Shown: positions 46,169 to 55,235, counted from the first letter of the stretch. The stretch is 64,000 bases of DNA from Nordella sp. HKS 07 (GCF_011046735.1 NZ_CP049258.1:496001-560000), one strand, 5' to 3'. The notes: generated from the letters alone by a model not told the origin. Numbers and translations are program-made.

Positions 46169-46980
46169 TGCTCAACAGGCCCGCAACCGATACCCAGATC
46201 ACCCATCTCCGCCGCCTGTGGCTTTACCTCCTGTGCGCGCTGGTCATGATCTTCCTCGTGGCGCCGACGCTGCTCGTCATCCCGATGAGCTTCTCGGATT
46301 CGCGCTATCTGACCTTCCCGCCCGAATCCTGGTCGCTGCGCTGGTACGAGGCGTATTTCAGCTCGATCGAGTGGCGCGAGGCGACCTTCGTGTCGTTCAA
46401 TGCCGCCTTCTGGACGACGATCCTGGCCACCTTCACCGGGACGCTCGCCGCGTATGGGCTGCATACGGCGCGGGTCAAGGGCTCGCGCTACGTCCAGGTG
46501 GCGCTCGCTCTGCCGATGATGATCCCCGTGATCCTCATGGCGATCGGCATCTTCATCTTCTTCGCGCCCTTGGGGCTGAACAACTCGGTGACCGGCCTTG
46601 TGCTCGCCCATTCGGTCCTCGCCATTCCGCTGGTCCTGATCTCGGTGACGGCGGGCTTGAAGAATTTCGACCTCAATCAGGAGCTGGTCGCGCGCAGCAT
46701 GGGCGCCTCGCGGCCCTGGGCGTTTCTCACCGTGACATTGCCGCAGATCCGCAATTCGGTGATCTCAGGCGCCCTCCTCGCCTTCATCACCTCGCTCGAT
46801 GAGGTCGTGATCGCGCTCTTGATCGCCGGCGGCGACAAGGCGACGCTCACAAGGCGCATGTTCCTGGCATTGCGTGACGAGATCGACCCCACCATTGCCG
46901 CCATCTCGACGCTCCTGATCCTCGTCTCGATCGCCCTGTTGACACTGTCGCAGTTCCTCCAGGCCGATCGCAAACGCTAG
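46168..46980 (+). CDS. potC: Polyamine-type ABC permease (PotC-like)
   Basis: This 270-residue permease begins with helix LYLLCALVMIFLVAPTLLVIP, then SFSDSRYLTFPPESWSLRWYE, typical of PotC. The EAA loop is QELVARSMGASRPWAFLTVTLPQIRNSV, with SLDEVVIALLIAGG following. The TGATG overlap with potB fixes the start. Its TAG stop (46978-46980) is part of the CTAG at the edge of a dispersed repeat. Confidence 0.93.
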   Translation: MLNRPATDTQITHLRRLWLYLLCALVMIFLVAPTLLVIPMSFSDSRYLTFPPESWSLRWYEAYFSSIEWREATFVSFNAAFWTTILATFTGTLAAYGLHTARVKGSRYVQVALALPMMIPVILMAIGIFIFFAPLGLNNSVTGLVLAHSVLAIPLVLISVTAGLKNFDLNQELVARSMGASRPWAFLTVTLPQIRNSVISGALLAFITSLDEVVIALLIAGGDKATLTRRMFLALRDEIDPTIAAISTLLILVSIALLTLSQFLQADRKR

Positions 46981-47032
46981 CATCGGACCGAAAAGTGCGC
47001 AGCGGTTTTCGGATAATCCGATGCGCAAAATA
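46977..47032. repeat. Dispersed repeat family C, copy C2
   Basis: CATCGGACCGAAAAG...CGGTTTTCGGATAATCCGATGCGC is the reverse orientation of copy C1. It begins at the CTAG that carries the potC stop codon and ends 36 bases before the M24-type gene. Confidence 0.8.
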
Positions 47033-47067
47033 TGCCCTCAACTTCTCACCTAAGCACAGGTCGTTTC

Positions 47068-48225
47068 ATGTTGCATTTCGAGCGTAGCGAGTTTGACGCG
47101 CGTGTCGCCAAGGCGCGCGCGGCGATGAAGAAAGAGGGGCTCGACGCCCTCCTCCTCTTCGCCCAGGAGAGCACCTACTATCTGACCGGCTACGATACGA
47201 TGGGCTTCGTGTTCTTCCAGTGCGCGGTGATGACCGCCGATGACGAGCCGCTCACCTTGCTGACTCGACGGCCCGACCTCGAGCAGGCGCGGCGCACATC
47301 GACCTTCACCGACATCAGGCTGTGGTATGACGCGCCGGGCATGGATCCCTCGCGCGAGCTTATGGCGATCCTGGAGGAGAAGGGGCTGAAGGGTGCGCGT
47401 GTCGGCATCGAGCTGCGCGCCTTCGGCCTGACCGCCAACAACTACGAACTGGTGCGCCAGCGACTCGACGGCTGGTGCACACTGGTCGACGCCTCCCATC
47501 TGGTAAGAGCGCTCAGGGTCATCAAGTCACCGGCCGAGATCGCTTATGTCCGGCGCTCGGCGGAACTCGCCGACAAGTCGCTGCTGGCCATGCTCGCTGC
47601 CGCGGGTCCCGGCGTCTTCGAGGGCAAGATCGTCGCGGCGGGTGCTGTGCCGCAGTTCGAGGGCGGCGGCGATGTCCCGCCCTCGGGCCCGGTTCTGGGC
47701 TCGGGCGATCGCGCGCTTCTGGTGAGGAGTGCCACCGGCTACCGGCATCTCGATTCCGTCGACCAGCTCACCATGGAGTTCGCCGCCAGCTATCGTCATT
47801 ATTGCGTCTGTCTGATGCGGACCATTTCGATCGGCCGCGCCAACCCTGAGCAGCAGCGCATGTTCGACGTGACGCTCGACGCCATCACCGCCATGACGGA
47901 CGCGGCACGTATCGGCAACACGATCGGCGCCATCGACGACGCCCATCGCGCCGTGTTCGACAAGGGCGGCTACGGCCATGCCCGCCTCTCGGCCTGCGGC
48001 TATTCGCTGGGCGCCACCTATCGCCCGTCCTGGATGGATGTTCCGCCGATGATCTTCTCGGGCAACGACACGCCGGTCGAGGCGGGCATGACCCTGTTCC
48101 TGCACGCCATCCTGATCGATGCACCGAAGAATCTGGCGATGTCGATCGGCTATACGATCCTCACCACCGAAGGCGCGCCGGAAGTGCTGACCGCTGTCAA
48201 GCCGGAATACATCACGAAGGCCTAG
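47068..48225 (+). CDS. M24 (creatinase/prolidase)-fold hydrolase without metal ligands
   Basis: This 385-residue protein has the two-domain creatinase/aminopeptidase P layout: residues 1-150 form the N-terminal domain (ALLLFAQESTYYLTGYD) and 155-385 the pita-bread domain. In metal-dependent members the five ligands are Asp, Asp, His, Glu, Glu. Here, aligned by eye, the first is Glu237 (MEFAASYRHYC) and the second Cys248 (CVCLMRT). The His motif reads SACGYSLG, and the glutamate positions read TLFLHAIL and MSIGYTI. All five are changed, so it is unlikely to be a peptidase. Creatinase and ectoine hydrolase (EutD/DoeA) are metal-free relatives. Its place after a pot-type importer fits breakdown of an imported cyclic or methylated nitrogen compound (inference). 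Confidence 0.85.
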   Translation: MLHFERSEFDARVAKARAAMKKEGLDALLLFAQESTYYLTGYDTMGFVFFQCAVMTADDEPLTLLTRRPDLEQARRTSTFTDIRLWYDAPGMDPSRELMAILEEKGLKGARVGIELRAFGLTANNYELVRQRLDGWCTLVDASHLVRALRVIKSPAEIAYVRRSAELADKSLLAMLAAAGPGVFEGKIVAAGAVPQFEGGGDVPPSGPVLGSGDRALLVRSATGYRHLDSVDQLTMEFAASYRHYCVCLMRTISIGRANPEQQRMFDVTLDAITAMTDAARIGNTIGAIDDAHRAVFDKGGYGHARLSACGYSLGATYRPSWMDVPPMIFSGNDTPVEAGMTLFLHAILIDAPKNLAMSIGYTILTTEGAPEVLTAVKPEYITKA

Positions 48226-48237
48226 CCGTTTAAAATT

Positions 48238-48366
48238 TCCTCATGCTGAGGCGCTCCCCCGGCCTTGCGCCGGGGGAGCCTCGAAGCATCCATCAGGATA
48301 GAGCGACAGCGCTGCAGCAGACCCTTCGAGGCTCGCTTCGCTCGCACCTCAGGGTGAGGGAATGAG
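48238..48366. repeat. Long imperfect inverted repeat (family F)
   Basis: CCTCATGCTGAGGCGCTCCC...GAGCCTCGAAGCATCC at the left is mirrored by CCTTCGAGGCTCGCTTCG...CACCTCAGGGTGAGGG at the right. An internal CCCCCGGCCTTGCGCCGGGG hairpin lies in the left unit. This type is widespread between genes in Hyphomicrobiales. It lies between the 3' ends of the convergent M24-type and M20 genes and may serve as a two-way transcription stop. Confidence 0.85.
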
Positions 48367-48373
48367 ACTCTGA

Positions 48374-49636
48374 TCACCCGCTCCGCCCCGGACTGCTCAG
48401 ATAGTCATAGGCCGACAGCACATGGGTGCGCACGACATGCAGGAACTCCTCGATGTCGACATGCTCGTCATGCGAGCCCATGCCGTGCGGATAGGGTCCA
48501 TAGACATAGGCCGGCACGTTGTTGTGGCGCCACAGGCGCGCATCGGTGCCGCCGATGCTGACGATCGGGGTGGGCTTCGGACGGCCGAAGGCGGTGACGT
48601 TGTTCTGGATGATGGCGACCATCTCGTGATCGGGGTCGCACCAGGACGGCTCGTCGCCACCGATCTCGCGCCAGGTCGCTTCCGGATAACGGCCGGCGAT
48701 TTCGGCGATCTTCGGCAGGAGGTCGGCCTTGCCCATGCCGACGGGCAGCCGGAAATCGGCGGTGAAGGTGCAGTGCGAGGGGATCATGTTGACCTTGTCG
48801 CCACCATTCAACAGGCCGATATTGAGCGTCACGATGGAAACGAGGTCGCCCGCCCCCTTGCCCATCATGCGGTCCATGGTGGGGCGGCCGAGATCGATGG
48901 CGCGCTGCACGTTGTCGCTGACCTTGCCTTCGATCCCAGTCAGGGCCTCTAGCGCCGTTGCGAGATTCATGGCGATCTTGGTGGCGCTGCCGGTGGCATG
49001 CACATAGGCGCCGTGCGCCCCGCGCGTGCGCACCGTGAATTCGATCCACAAGGGGCCGCGCTCGCCGAAGCGGATCGATTCAGGTCCGCTCGGCTCGCCA
49101 TTGAGCAGGCAGTCGCCATGCACTTCCGGATGGTGCTCCATCAGATAGCGAGCACCCCAGGGCCCGAAGGTCTCCTCGTCGGAGACGCAGGTCAGCGTCA
49201 GCTGGCCGTGGAGTTTGTCGCGCAGCCGCGCCAGCAGCGCATAGGTGATGATGGAGGCGGTCGTGCCCGGCTTCATGTCGCAGGCGCCGCGGCCATAGAT
49301 CTTGCCGTCGGCGATCTCCGCCCCCCACGGATCCTTGGTCCAGCCGGCATTGTCGGGCGGCAGCGGGAACACATCCATATGGCCGTTGAGGACCAGATGA
49401 CGCCCCGGTTGTCCGGCCTGGAAATTGGCGATGATGTTGGGCATCTCGGGATGCGGCGAGACGATGCGGTAGTCGAGCCCTTGCTTGCTCAGATACTCCT
49501 TGACGACATCGGCGGTCGAGCGCGTGTCGCCCGGCGGATTGGGCGAGCGCTCGCGCAGGAGCGCCCTGAACAGGCCGATGATGTCGTCTCTCTCCCGCTC
49601 GAGCCAGTCGAGCAATTGCAGGCGGTCTTCAGTCAT
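48374..49636 (-). CDS. M20-family deacylase/peptidase (ArgE/DapE/ACY1 type)
   Basis: This is a 420-residue di-zinc amidohydrolase. Ligands and catalytic residues are His86 and Asp88 (LNGHMDVFP), Asp120 (GRGACDMKPG), Glu154/Glu155 (SDEETFG) and the C-terminal His in GSHDEHVD. The lid/dimer domain spans about residues 195-310 (RTRGAHGAYVHATG). Members remove acyl groups from N-acyl amino acids or cleave dipeptides. It converges on the M24-type gene and lies just after the FAD oxidase on the same strand (gap 38 bases), so the two are probably one operon. Confidence 0.9.
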   Translation of the reverse strand: MTEDRLQLLDWLERERDDIIGLFRALLRERSPNPPGDTRSTADVVKEYLSKQGLDYRIVSPHPEMPNIIANFQAGQPGRHLVLNGHMDVFPLPPDNAGWTKDPWGAEIADGKIYGRGACDMKPGTTASIITYALLARLRDKLHGQLTLTCVSDEETFGPWGARYLMEHHPEVHGDCLLNGEPSGPESIRFGERGPLWIEFTVRTRGAHGAYVHATGSATKIAMNLATALEALTGIEGKVSDNVQRAIDLGRPTMDRMMGKGAGDLVSIVTLNIGLLNGGDKVNMIPSHCTFTADFRLPVGMGKADLLPKIAEIAGRYPEATWREIGGDEPSWCDPDHEMVAIIQNNVTAFGRPKPTPIVSIGGTDARLWRHNNVPAYVYGPYPHGMGSHDEHVDIEEFLHVVRTHVLSAYDYLSSPGRSG

Positions 49637-49674
49637 TGCAACTCCGATTGATGGTATTCGTGCCGGCCGGATGA

Positions 49675-50985
49675 TCAGCTCGACATCCGGTCGATGCGGT
49701 CGCGCAGCCTGTACCAGGCGAGCACGATCGGCAGGAACCAGGGATTGCCGCCATAGAAGGGCAAGCTCGGGAAATAAGGCTCGGCGAAGGCGCTGCGCTC
49801 ATTGCCGCCGCCGATGATCTCACGCGCGATCTGATAGCCGAGCCAGGTCTGCATCGGCACGCCGCTGCCCTGGCAGCCCATCGCGTAGTGCATGCCCCTG
49901 TGCTGGCCGATATGGGGAATGAAGTCGAAGGTGAAGGCGACATTGCCGTTCCAGCTGTGGCTTATGCGGGCATCGCGGAGCTGCGGCCAGACCGTCGTCA
50001 TGATCGCGTGCAGCCGGCGGCCGCTTTCGCGGGCATCCATGTCGGCGGTGCCGACGCGACCGCCCCACAGGACGCGTTTGCCGTCAGGCGACAGGCGGAA
50101 ATAGTTCAGCACGCGGCGCGAGTCGGCCAGCATGCGCCCGTTCGGCACGAGTTCGCGCGTGACGTCCGCCGGCAGTTCCTCGGTGGCGATGAGGAAACTC
50201 GCCACCGGCACGATGCGGCGCATGAGCCATGGCGTCGCCTTGCCCGTATAGCCATTGGTGCCGACCATGACATTGCCGGCGCGGATCGTTCCGCGCTCGG
50301 TCTTCACCAGCCACTCGCCATTCACGCGTGTCATGCCGGTGACCGGTGTCTTGTCGACCAGAAGGGCGCCGGCGCCGCGCGCCGCCTCGGCAAGTCCCCG
50401 CACATATTTGGCGGGATGCAGGCCGGCGGCGTTGGCGACGACCTGGCCGCCGCAATAATGATCGCTGCCGATCTCCTCGCGCTGGCGTGCGCGCGGCAGC
50501 ATATAGGCCTCCCCGCCGGTGATGCCCGCGACCCACTCGACCGCCTTGGCCTGGGCGTCGTAATGTTTGGTCGAGTAAGCGAGATTGACGCGGCCGCCGC
50601 GGCGATAGTCGCATTCGATTTTGTGCTGGGCGATCAGCGTCTCGGTGAAGTCGAGAACGCCCATCGCCTCCTTGACCAGGCGCTCGCCCAGTTCCTTGCC
50701 GAAGGCGCCGCTCTTCGCCAGGCTCGCCACCTTGGTATTGCCGGACACCATGCCGCCATTGCGCGAGCTGGCATTGAAACCGATGCGCTGGGCCTCGACC
50801 ACCACGGCTTGCACGCCCTGGCGCGCGAGTTCGAGGGCGCAGGACAATCCCGTATAGCCGCCGCCGACGATGACGACATCGGCGCGCTCCGGCAACGGGA
50901 CCTCGCCACCGCTTGGCGGCTCCGCGCTATCCCACCAATAGGGTTGCGGCTTGAAGTCAGACGTAAACAGGCTGTCGGCGGTCAT
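49675..50985 (-). CDS. FAD-dependent amine oxidase (DAO family, PuuB-like)
   Basis: This 436-residue flavoprotein has the dinucleotide motif VVIVGGGYTGLSCALELARQG near residue 37 and, before it, the SYWWDSAEPP-type N-terminus of gamma-glutamylputrescine oxidases (here PYWWDSAEPP). GFNASSRNGGMV and the C-terminal MHYAMGCQGSGVPMQTWLGYQIA complete the family pattern. It would oxidise a secondary amine or amino acid with oxygen or another acceptor. Next to a polyamine-type importer, oxidation of a polyamine derivative is a reasonable guess. The start has GGTCATGATC context without a strong ribosome site. Confidence 0.88.
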   Translation of the reverse strand: MTADSLFTSDFKPQPYWWDSAEPPSGGEVPLPERADVVIVGGGYTGLSCALELARQGVQAVVVEAQRIGFNASSRNGGMVSGNTKVASLAKSGAFGKELGERLVKEAMGVLDFTETLIAQHKIECDYRRGGRVNLAYSTKHYDAQAKAVEWVAGITGGEAYMLPRARQREEIGSDHYCGGQVVANAAGLHPAKYVRGLAEAARGAGALLVDKTPVTGMTRVNGEWLVKTERGTIRAGNVMVGTNGYTGKATPWLMRRIVPVASFLIATEELPADVTRELVPNGRMLADSRRVLNYFRLSPDGKRVLWGGRVGTADMDARESGRRLHAIMTTVWPQLRDARISHSWNGNVAFTFDFIPHIGQHRGMHYAMGCQGSGVPMQTWLGYQIAREIIGGGNERSAFAEPYFPSLPFYGGNPWFLPIVLAWYRLRDRIDRMSS

Positions 50986-51360
50986 GATCTGTCGGAGGAA
51001 TTGGCGTTGCGAGGAGGCGCCCGCTGCGGGACGGCAATTGCTTTTGCTGGAGAAAAGATGTTAGCATTTTTTCCTTTTCTAGTCGGTAATTCTCAGATTC
51101 GCCGCCGTGATGTGCAGGATATGCTTCTTAATGCAGCAACGGGATGGGGTATATCCGGGCCGGGGAATACCGCCCATGCGCGCCTTACGGGGGAAGTTCC
51201 GGCGACAGGCCCATCGCCGCAATCAGGTTTCCCTAGCGCCCTATTTTGACCATGCACGAATGATGACCTTAATATGGGAATCATGAAACACATGGCATCC
51301 GCGGACCGGAAACCAGTCGCGAAGCATGGCCCGGTATGGTGGAGGTGCTGCACCTTGAGC
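50986..51360. other. Intergenic region, no gene seen
   Basis: This region separates the divergent FAD oxidase and small secreted-protein genes. A T-rich stretch around 51061-51080 (TTAGCATTTTTTCCTTTTCTAG) could be part of a promoter. No convincing reading frame, hairpin or repeat family member is seen. Confidence 0.5.
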
Positions 51361-51810
51361 ATGAAGCAAACGACGCTGCTGCTGATCGCCCTTCTCTGCC
51401 TGGTGGCGCCAGGCTTTGCCGCCGCCGACCCCGATGAGAAGATTTTTCCTAGGAAGATCGACTGCGGCACCACCGCCGAACCCAAGAACTGCAAGGCGCA
51501 TCAGCGCCTGATGCCTTTGATCTCGGCCGGCGCCCTGGGCGGCCGCCGCGCCTCGATGCGCGCCGTGGCGCGGTATGCCGGCGAGTTCGCGAACGGCATA
51601 TTCGTTCAGGACATGACGCTCAGCTGCGCCTGGCGGATGGTCATCGTCGGTTCGCCGCGCCTGCGCAGCACCGCCGACGATCAGTCCGCTTATGAAAAAA
51701 CCTGTTCGATGCTCAGTGCCGGCAACCATGCCGAGGCCGAAGATACCGCGAGGCAGATCGCCAAGCGCGTGTTCAGGGCGAACGCTTTCGCCTTGCCGGG
51801 CTCTGACTAA
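51361..51810 (+). CDS. Small exported hypothetical protein
   Basis: This 149-residue protein starts MKQTTLLLIALLCLVAPGFAAA, a clear signal peptide. The mature part has four cysteines (DCGTTAEPKNC, LSCAWRM, KTCSMLS), suggesting disulfides in the periplasm, and a basic helical C-terminus. An in-frame start 29 codons earlier would bury the signal peptide and is rejected. No known family is recognised. Confidence 0.7.
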   Translation: MKQTTLLLIALLCLVAPGFAAADPDEKIFPRKIDCGTTAEPKNCKAHQRLMPLISAGALGGRRASMRAVARYAGEFANGIFVQDMTLSCAWRMVIVGSPRLRSTADDQSAYEKTCSMLSAGNHAEAEDTARQIAKRVFRANAFALPGSD

Positions 51811-51926
51811 GGCGGAACAAGGCGCGCCTGACCTTTCATCGTTGACTCCACTCGAAGCAGGCGCGCTTTTGCAACAGCTTGCCCGCATGCGCGTTGGCGC
51901 CGGGGCCTTACGACAGGGGCCTCGCC

Positions 51927-52373
51927 TCAGCGCGCGTCGCAATTGGGATCGGGACCGGGATCTCCGCCGCCCGCGACGACGGCGAGCCGTTCGAGATAAT
52001 GTCGCCAGCCCTTGGCATGCTCCGCGCATTGCTCGGTATCCGGCAGGCCGCTATGGGTCAGGCGCAGCAGCGTGCCACCCTTCTCCTCGAGCAGGTCGAT
52101 CTCGATGAGGCTCGAGCCGGGCGGGACCTTTGGGCTGCCGTCCCAGCCGAAACTGTAGGCGAGCCGGTGGACCGGAATAACCTCGGTGAATTTTCCGCGC
52201 GCGACATGTTTGCCGGCGACATTGAGAAGATATAGCCCGCCGTTCTCGGGCTCGACCGTCGCCTCCGTCCCCATCCAGCGCAGGAGCTTCTCCGCATCGG
52301 TCAGGAAGGCGAAGACGGTCGCCGGCGGGGCGTTGATCTGGACTTCACGGCGGACCAACAAGGCTTCATTCAT
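51927..52373 (-). CDS. SRPBCC-domain protein (AHSA1-like)
   Basis: This 148-residue protein has the helix-grip fold of the START/Bet v1 group: VRREVQINAPPATVFAFLTDAEKLLRWMG at the start, EVIPVHRLAYSFGW in the middle and a closing helix GWRHYLERLAVVAGG. Members bind small hydrophobic ligands or Hsp90-like partners. Many are encoded with small ArsR regulators, but none is seen here. It converges on the small exported protein gene. Confidence 0.85.
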   Translation of the reverse strand: MNEALLVRREVQINAPPATVFAFLTDAEKLLRWMGTEATVEPENGGLYLLNVAGKHVARGKFTEVIPVHRLAYSFGWDGSPKVPPGSSLIEIDLLEEKGGTLLRLTHSGLPDTEQCAEHAKGWRHYLERLAVVAGGGDPGPDPNCDAR

Positions 52374-52446
52374 CGGAAGGCCTCCTTCAGACTTTGGAGC
52401 GCCCGGGGCGTTCTCATGGACTCACCTGGGCGGTCTATCTCTTTGA

Positions 52447-52501
52447 TTCTGCGCATCGGCTTGTCCGAGAACCGCATCACGACCCGGGCCGATGCTCCAG
52501 G
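52447..52501. repeat. Dispersed repeat family C, copy C3
   Basis: CTGCGCATCGGCTTGTCCGAGAACCGCATCACG...CCGGGCCGATGCTCCAG aligns with copies C1 and C2 but is shorter and has CCAG in place of CTAG at the right end. It lies in the divergent gap between the SRPBCC and cyclase genes. Confidence 0.7.
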
Positions 52502-52635
52502 TCGCGATACTGCACCCCGCCGGAACGGCCGGAAAGCAACATTCCTGGCGGGCAAATTCGACTGGCGTAACCGGCGTCCGCATCTCCGGTTTCACGGGCG
52601 ATGACAGGCGCAAGTCCGCGCGGCATGATCGCCGA

Positions 52636-53718
52636 ATGTTGCTTCCGCCCCCACTCGCCTGGCTCGTGGACAAAGCCAGCTATATATCCAACGCCGACCA
52701 GTTCCTGTCAGCATTGGGCGCAGGCCTCATCGCCGAAGGCCTGCCGCTCGCGGGCGGCGCCCTCACCTTGGCCGCCCCGCATCCGATCATCGCGCGCCGC
52801 GTCTGGCTGTGGCGGGCCGATACGGGCGCCGTGATCGAGGCGCTGGGCTTCGCATCACTCGAGGGGACCAAGCCGGACCCGGCAAGCGTCGGGCGGGACT
52901 GGCTGGCCGGACTGGGCGGCGGTCCGCTCACCGCGACCGTCGCCGGCATAGGCCCCGATGCCCCGCTCATCGAATGGGCGATGTCGCGCCCCCTCACACC
53001 TGAACAATCGGAGCTCACGCGGCAAGTGGCCCGCTTCGCGGCAAGCCCGCTCGCCACCCTCACCGCGCGCGCCACCATGGCGAGCCTGCTCGAAACCTAT
53101 CTTGGCCGGCGCAGCGCGGCGCAGGTCCTCGCCGGCAGGCTGAGGCGCGAGACCGGCGAGACCATCCGCGCCGCCCTTCTTTATGCCGATCTGCGCGGCT
53201 TCACCGAATTGTCGGAAGCGGCCGCACCCGAGGCGGTGGTGGCGGCGCTGGGCGCCTGGTTCGACCGCATCGCCGGCGCCGTGCATGCCTTCGGCGGCGA
53301 GGTATTGAAATTCATCGGCGACGGAGTCCTGGTGATCTTTCCGGTGGGCGAGAACGCACCCGCGCTCGCCTGCGACGGGGCGCTGAGGGCGGTCGCGGCG
53401 GCACGCGCCGGCATGGCGCATCTCGATGAGGCCCGCGCAAGACAAGGCCTGCCGCCCTTGCCTTTCGGCATGGCGCTGCATCTGGGCGAGATCCTGTGGG
53501 GCAATATCGGCACCGCCGACCGTCTCGACTTCACCGCCATCGGGCGCGCCGTCAATCTGGTCAGCCGGCTCGAAGGCCTGTGCCGGCCTTTGGGCCGCGA
53601 TGTGCTGATCTCAGGGGTATTCGCGGCCGAGACAGAAACGCCGCTGACGCCTCTCGGCGCCCACGCTTTGCGCGGCATTTCCGAGCCCTGCGTGGTCTTC
53701 GCTTTGCCCGAGAAGTGA
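52636..53718 (+). CDS. Soluble class III adenylate/guanylate cyclase
   Basis: This is a 360-residue protein. Residues 1-180 form the N-terminal region typical of a large rhizobial cyclase family (LIAEGLPLAGGALTLAAPHP and WLWRADTG). Residues 190-360 form the catalytic domain, with metal aspartates in YADLRGFT and KFIGDGVLVIF, adenine-reading Lys in EVLKFIGDG and the Asn/Arg pair in AVNLVSRLEG. No membrane helix is seen. The ATG at 52636 gives MLLPPPLAWL; a longer frame through repeat C3 is rejected. It probably makes cAMP. Confidence 0.88.
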   Translation: MLLPPPLAWLVDKASYISNADQFLSALGAGLIAEGLPLAGGALTLAAPHPIIARRVWLWRADTGAVIEALGFASLEGTKPDPASVGRDWLAGLGGGPLTATVAGIGPDAPLIEWAMSRPLTPEQSELTRQVARFAASPLATLTARATMASLLETYLGRRSAAQVLAGRLRRETGETIRAALLYADLRGFTELSEAAAPEAVVAALGAWFDRIAGAVHAFGGEVLKFIGDGVLVIFPVGENAPALACDGALRAVAAARAGMAHLDEARARQGLPPLPFGMALHLGEILWGNIGTADRLDFTAIGRAVNLVSRLEGLCRPLGRDVLISGVFAAETETPLTPLGAHALRGISEPCVVFALPEK

Positions 53719-53775
53719 GGGGCGGGCCGAAACGATTGATCCCGCCGGCCGGACAAGCTGGGATAGGTACAAAAG

Positions 53776-53808
53776 AAGGCCCCTGCTGTGTCAGGCAGCA
53801 GGGACCTT
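53776..53808 (-). terminator. Rho-independent terminator after the porin gene
   Basis: AAGGCCCCTGCTG (53776-53788) pairs with CAGCAGGGACCTT (53796-53808), with one mismatch and a 7-base loop. Read on the minus strand the hairpin is followed by TTCTTTT. It lies about 70 bases beyond the porin stop and also faces the cyclase 3' end. Confidence 0.85.
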
Positions 53809-53876
53809 CCTGTAGGGGATCGGGAACCTAGCGTCCAGAAGTGGGAACAACCAGCGCTACGTAGCGATCCATTTCG

Positions 53877-55235
53877 TTACGGGAATCTCAGCCAGGTGCC
53901 GAAGAAGACTTCGAGGCTGTCCGCGTCATCCTTATCGACGACCTGAATCTCGTCGTCGACGATGTCGAGTTCACCCAAATTGCCGTAGTCGATATAGGTG
54001 GCGCCGATACCCAGGGTGACCTGGCTGACCGGATCCCAGTAGACGCCGCCGCCGAAGCCGAGGGCATTGCCGGCATTGTCATAGTCTTCGTAACCGACGC
54101 CCAGTTCGATGCGGGTGTCTTCCGAGAGGTTGGCCAGCAAGCCGGCCGACGCACCCCAGAAGTCTTCGTCGACCGTGAGCGGGCCGACATTGTTGGCATA
54201 CTGGCTGGTGCCTTCGCCGACAACCGCACCGGCCGTCAGCTGGAACATCTCGCCGAGGCCAACGGTGGCGCCGCCGCCGATCGCCCAGTCGTCATTGTCG
54301 CCATGATCGTCGTTCTGATAGAGACCAATAATCTGGCCCGTGAACGCATCCGACGAATACATCACATAGCCTTCGACGGCCGGAATGTCCGACTTATCGC
54401 CCACAGCTTCCGAAGATATGGATTGACTGAAGATCGGATCCGGCAAGAGGTCAGTATCCGGACCATCAGGCCCGAAGCCCGTAAGTGTCGACGTGATGCT
54501 GGCGATGGCGACGTTATCGGCATCCTCAACCGAGATCGCGAACGACAGCGGGCCGGACGCATAGGTCAGGCGCAACTGCTCGTTGTTGATGTTGGACGGA
54601 CCGAAGGACGCCACGGGGCCGGAAGCCGCGACCCAGTCCCAACCCACCTGCAGAGCGCCGGTGTTGTCGTTATAGCCGGCCATCAGCTCCCATTCCGGAG
54701 CGAATTTCCACCAGCCATAGGCCTTGTTCATCTTGGTGGCTTCGGAATAATCCGAGAAATTGCCACCGCCATCGGCCTGGAGACGGAAATAACCACCGAC
54801 TTCACCGACCGCTGTGTCCGCCTTGCCCTTGACGAAGATACGGCCACGGACCTTGACGTCGAGATTGTCGTCGAAGTCCGGGGTGTTGATATCGGTATAG
54901 ATCAGCGCGGTGCGGATTTCGCCGGACACGGACACTTCGGCGGCCGGAGCCGCGTCAGCCGTCGGAACGACCGAGAGCGTGAAGCCCGAACCCTCATCAA
55001 CCCGGTCAGCAAAGCGCTCAGGCAGGACGCCTTCGAAATTGCCCTGACCGTCACGGATCGACAGGAGGCTGTAGCCCGACGGCATCGAGGCCTGCGGCTG
55101 AGCCTCGAGCTGCGACACGCGAGTCTGGAGGGCTTCGATCTGCGCCTTCAGGGCGCCGAGATCGTCAGCCTGGGCTGCAGTAGCGGTGGCGGCAACCGCC
55201 GCACCCGCCAGGAGTGCCCACTTTGTTACTTTCAT
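53877..55235 (-). CDS. Alphaproteobacterial outer-membrane porin
   Basis: This is a 452-residue exported protein. The signal peptide ends in ATATAAQADD and is followed by a coiled-coil heptad segment (LGALKAQIEALQTRVSQLEAQ, residues about 27-47) that anchors many alphaproteobacterial porins to the cell wall. After about residue 95 there is a series of alternating beta strands rich in Asp, Gly and aromatics (VSGEIRTALIY, GRIFVKGKA, YGWWKFAPEWELMAGY), ending in ...TWLRFP. It would form a general diffusion channel. It has its own terminator and a long upstream non-coding region, as expected for a highly expressed gene. Confidence 0.88.
   Translation of the reverse strand: MKVTKWALLAGAAVAATATAAQADDLGALKAQIEALQTRVSQLEAQPQASMPSGYSLLSIRDGQGNFEGVLPERFADRVDEGSGFTLSVVPTADAAPAAEVSVSGEIRTALIYTDINTPDFDDNLDVKVRGRIFVKGKADTAVGEVGGYFRLQADGGGNFSDYSEATKMNKAYGWWKFAPEWELMAGYNDNTGALQVGWDWVAASGPVASFGPSNINNEQLRLTYASGPLSFAISVEDADNVAIASITSTLTGFGPDGPDTDLLPDPIFSQSISSEAVGDKSDIPAVEGYVMYSSDAFTGQIIGLYQNDDHGDNDDWAIGGGATVGLGEMFQLTAGAVVGEGTSQYANNVGPLTVDEDFWGASAGLLANLSEDTRIELGVGYEDYDNAGNALGFGGGVYWDPVSQVTLGIGATYIDYGNLGELDIVDDEIQVVDKDDADSLEVFFGTWLRFP

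Noticed and set aside
39232-48225. A complete ectoine catabolism (doe/eut) operon
   Set aside because: A DoeB/EutE-type deacylase and an M24-type protein are present but in different clusters, and the eutA-C, doeC and doeD partners and an ehu-type importer are not seen.
48238-48366. Possible CRISPR-like or tandem repeat
   Set aside because: The units are inverted, not regularly spaced, and there are no spacers; it is a dispersed intergenic repeat.
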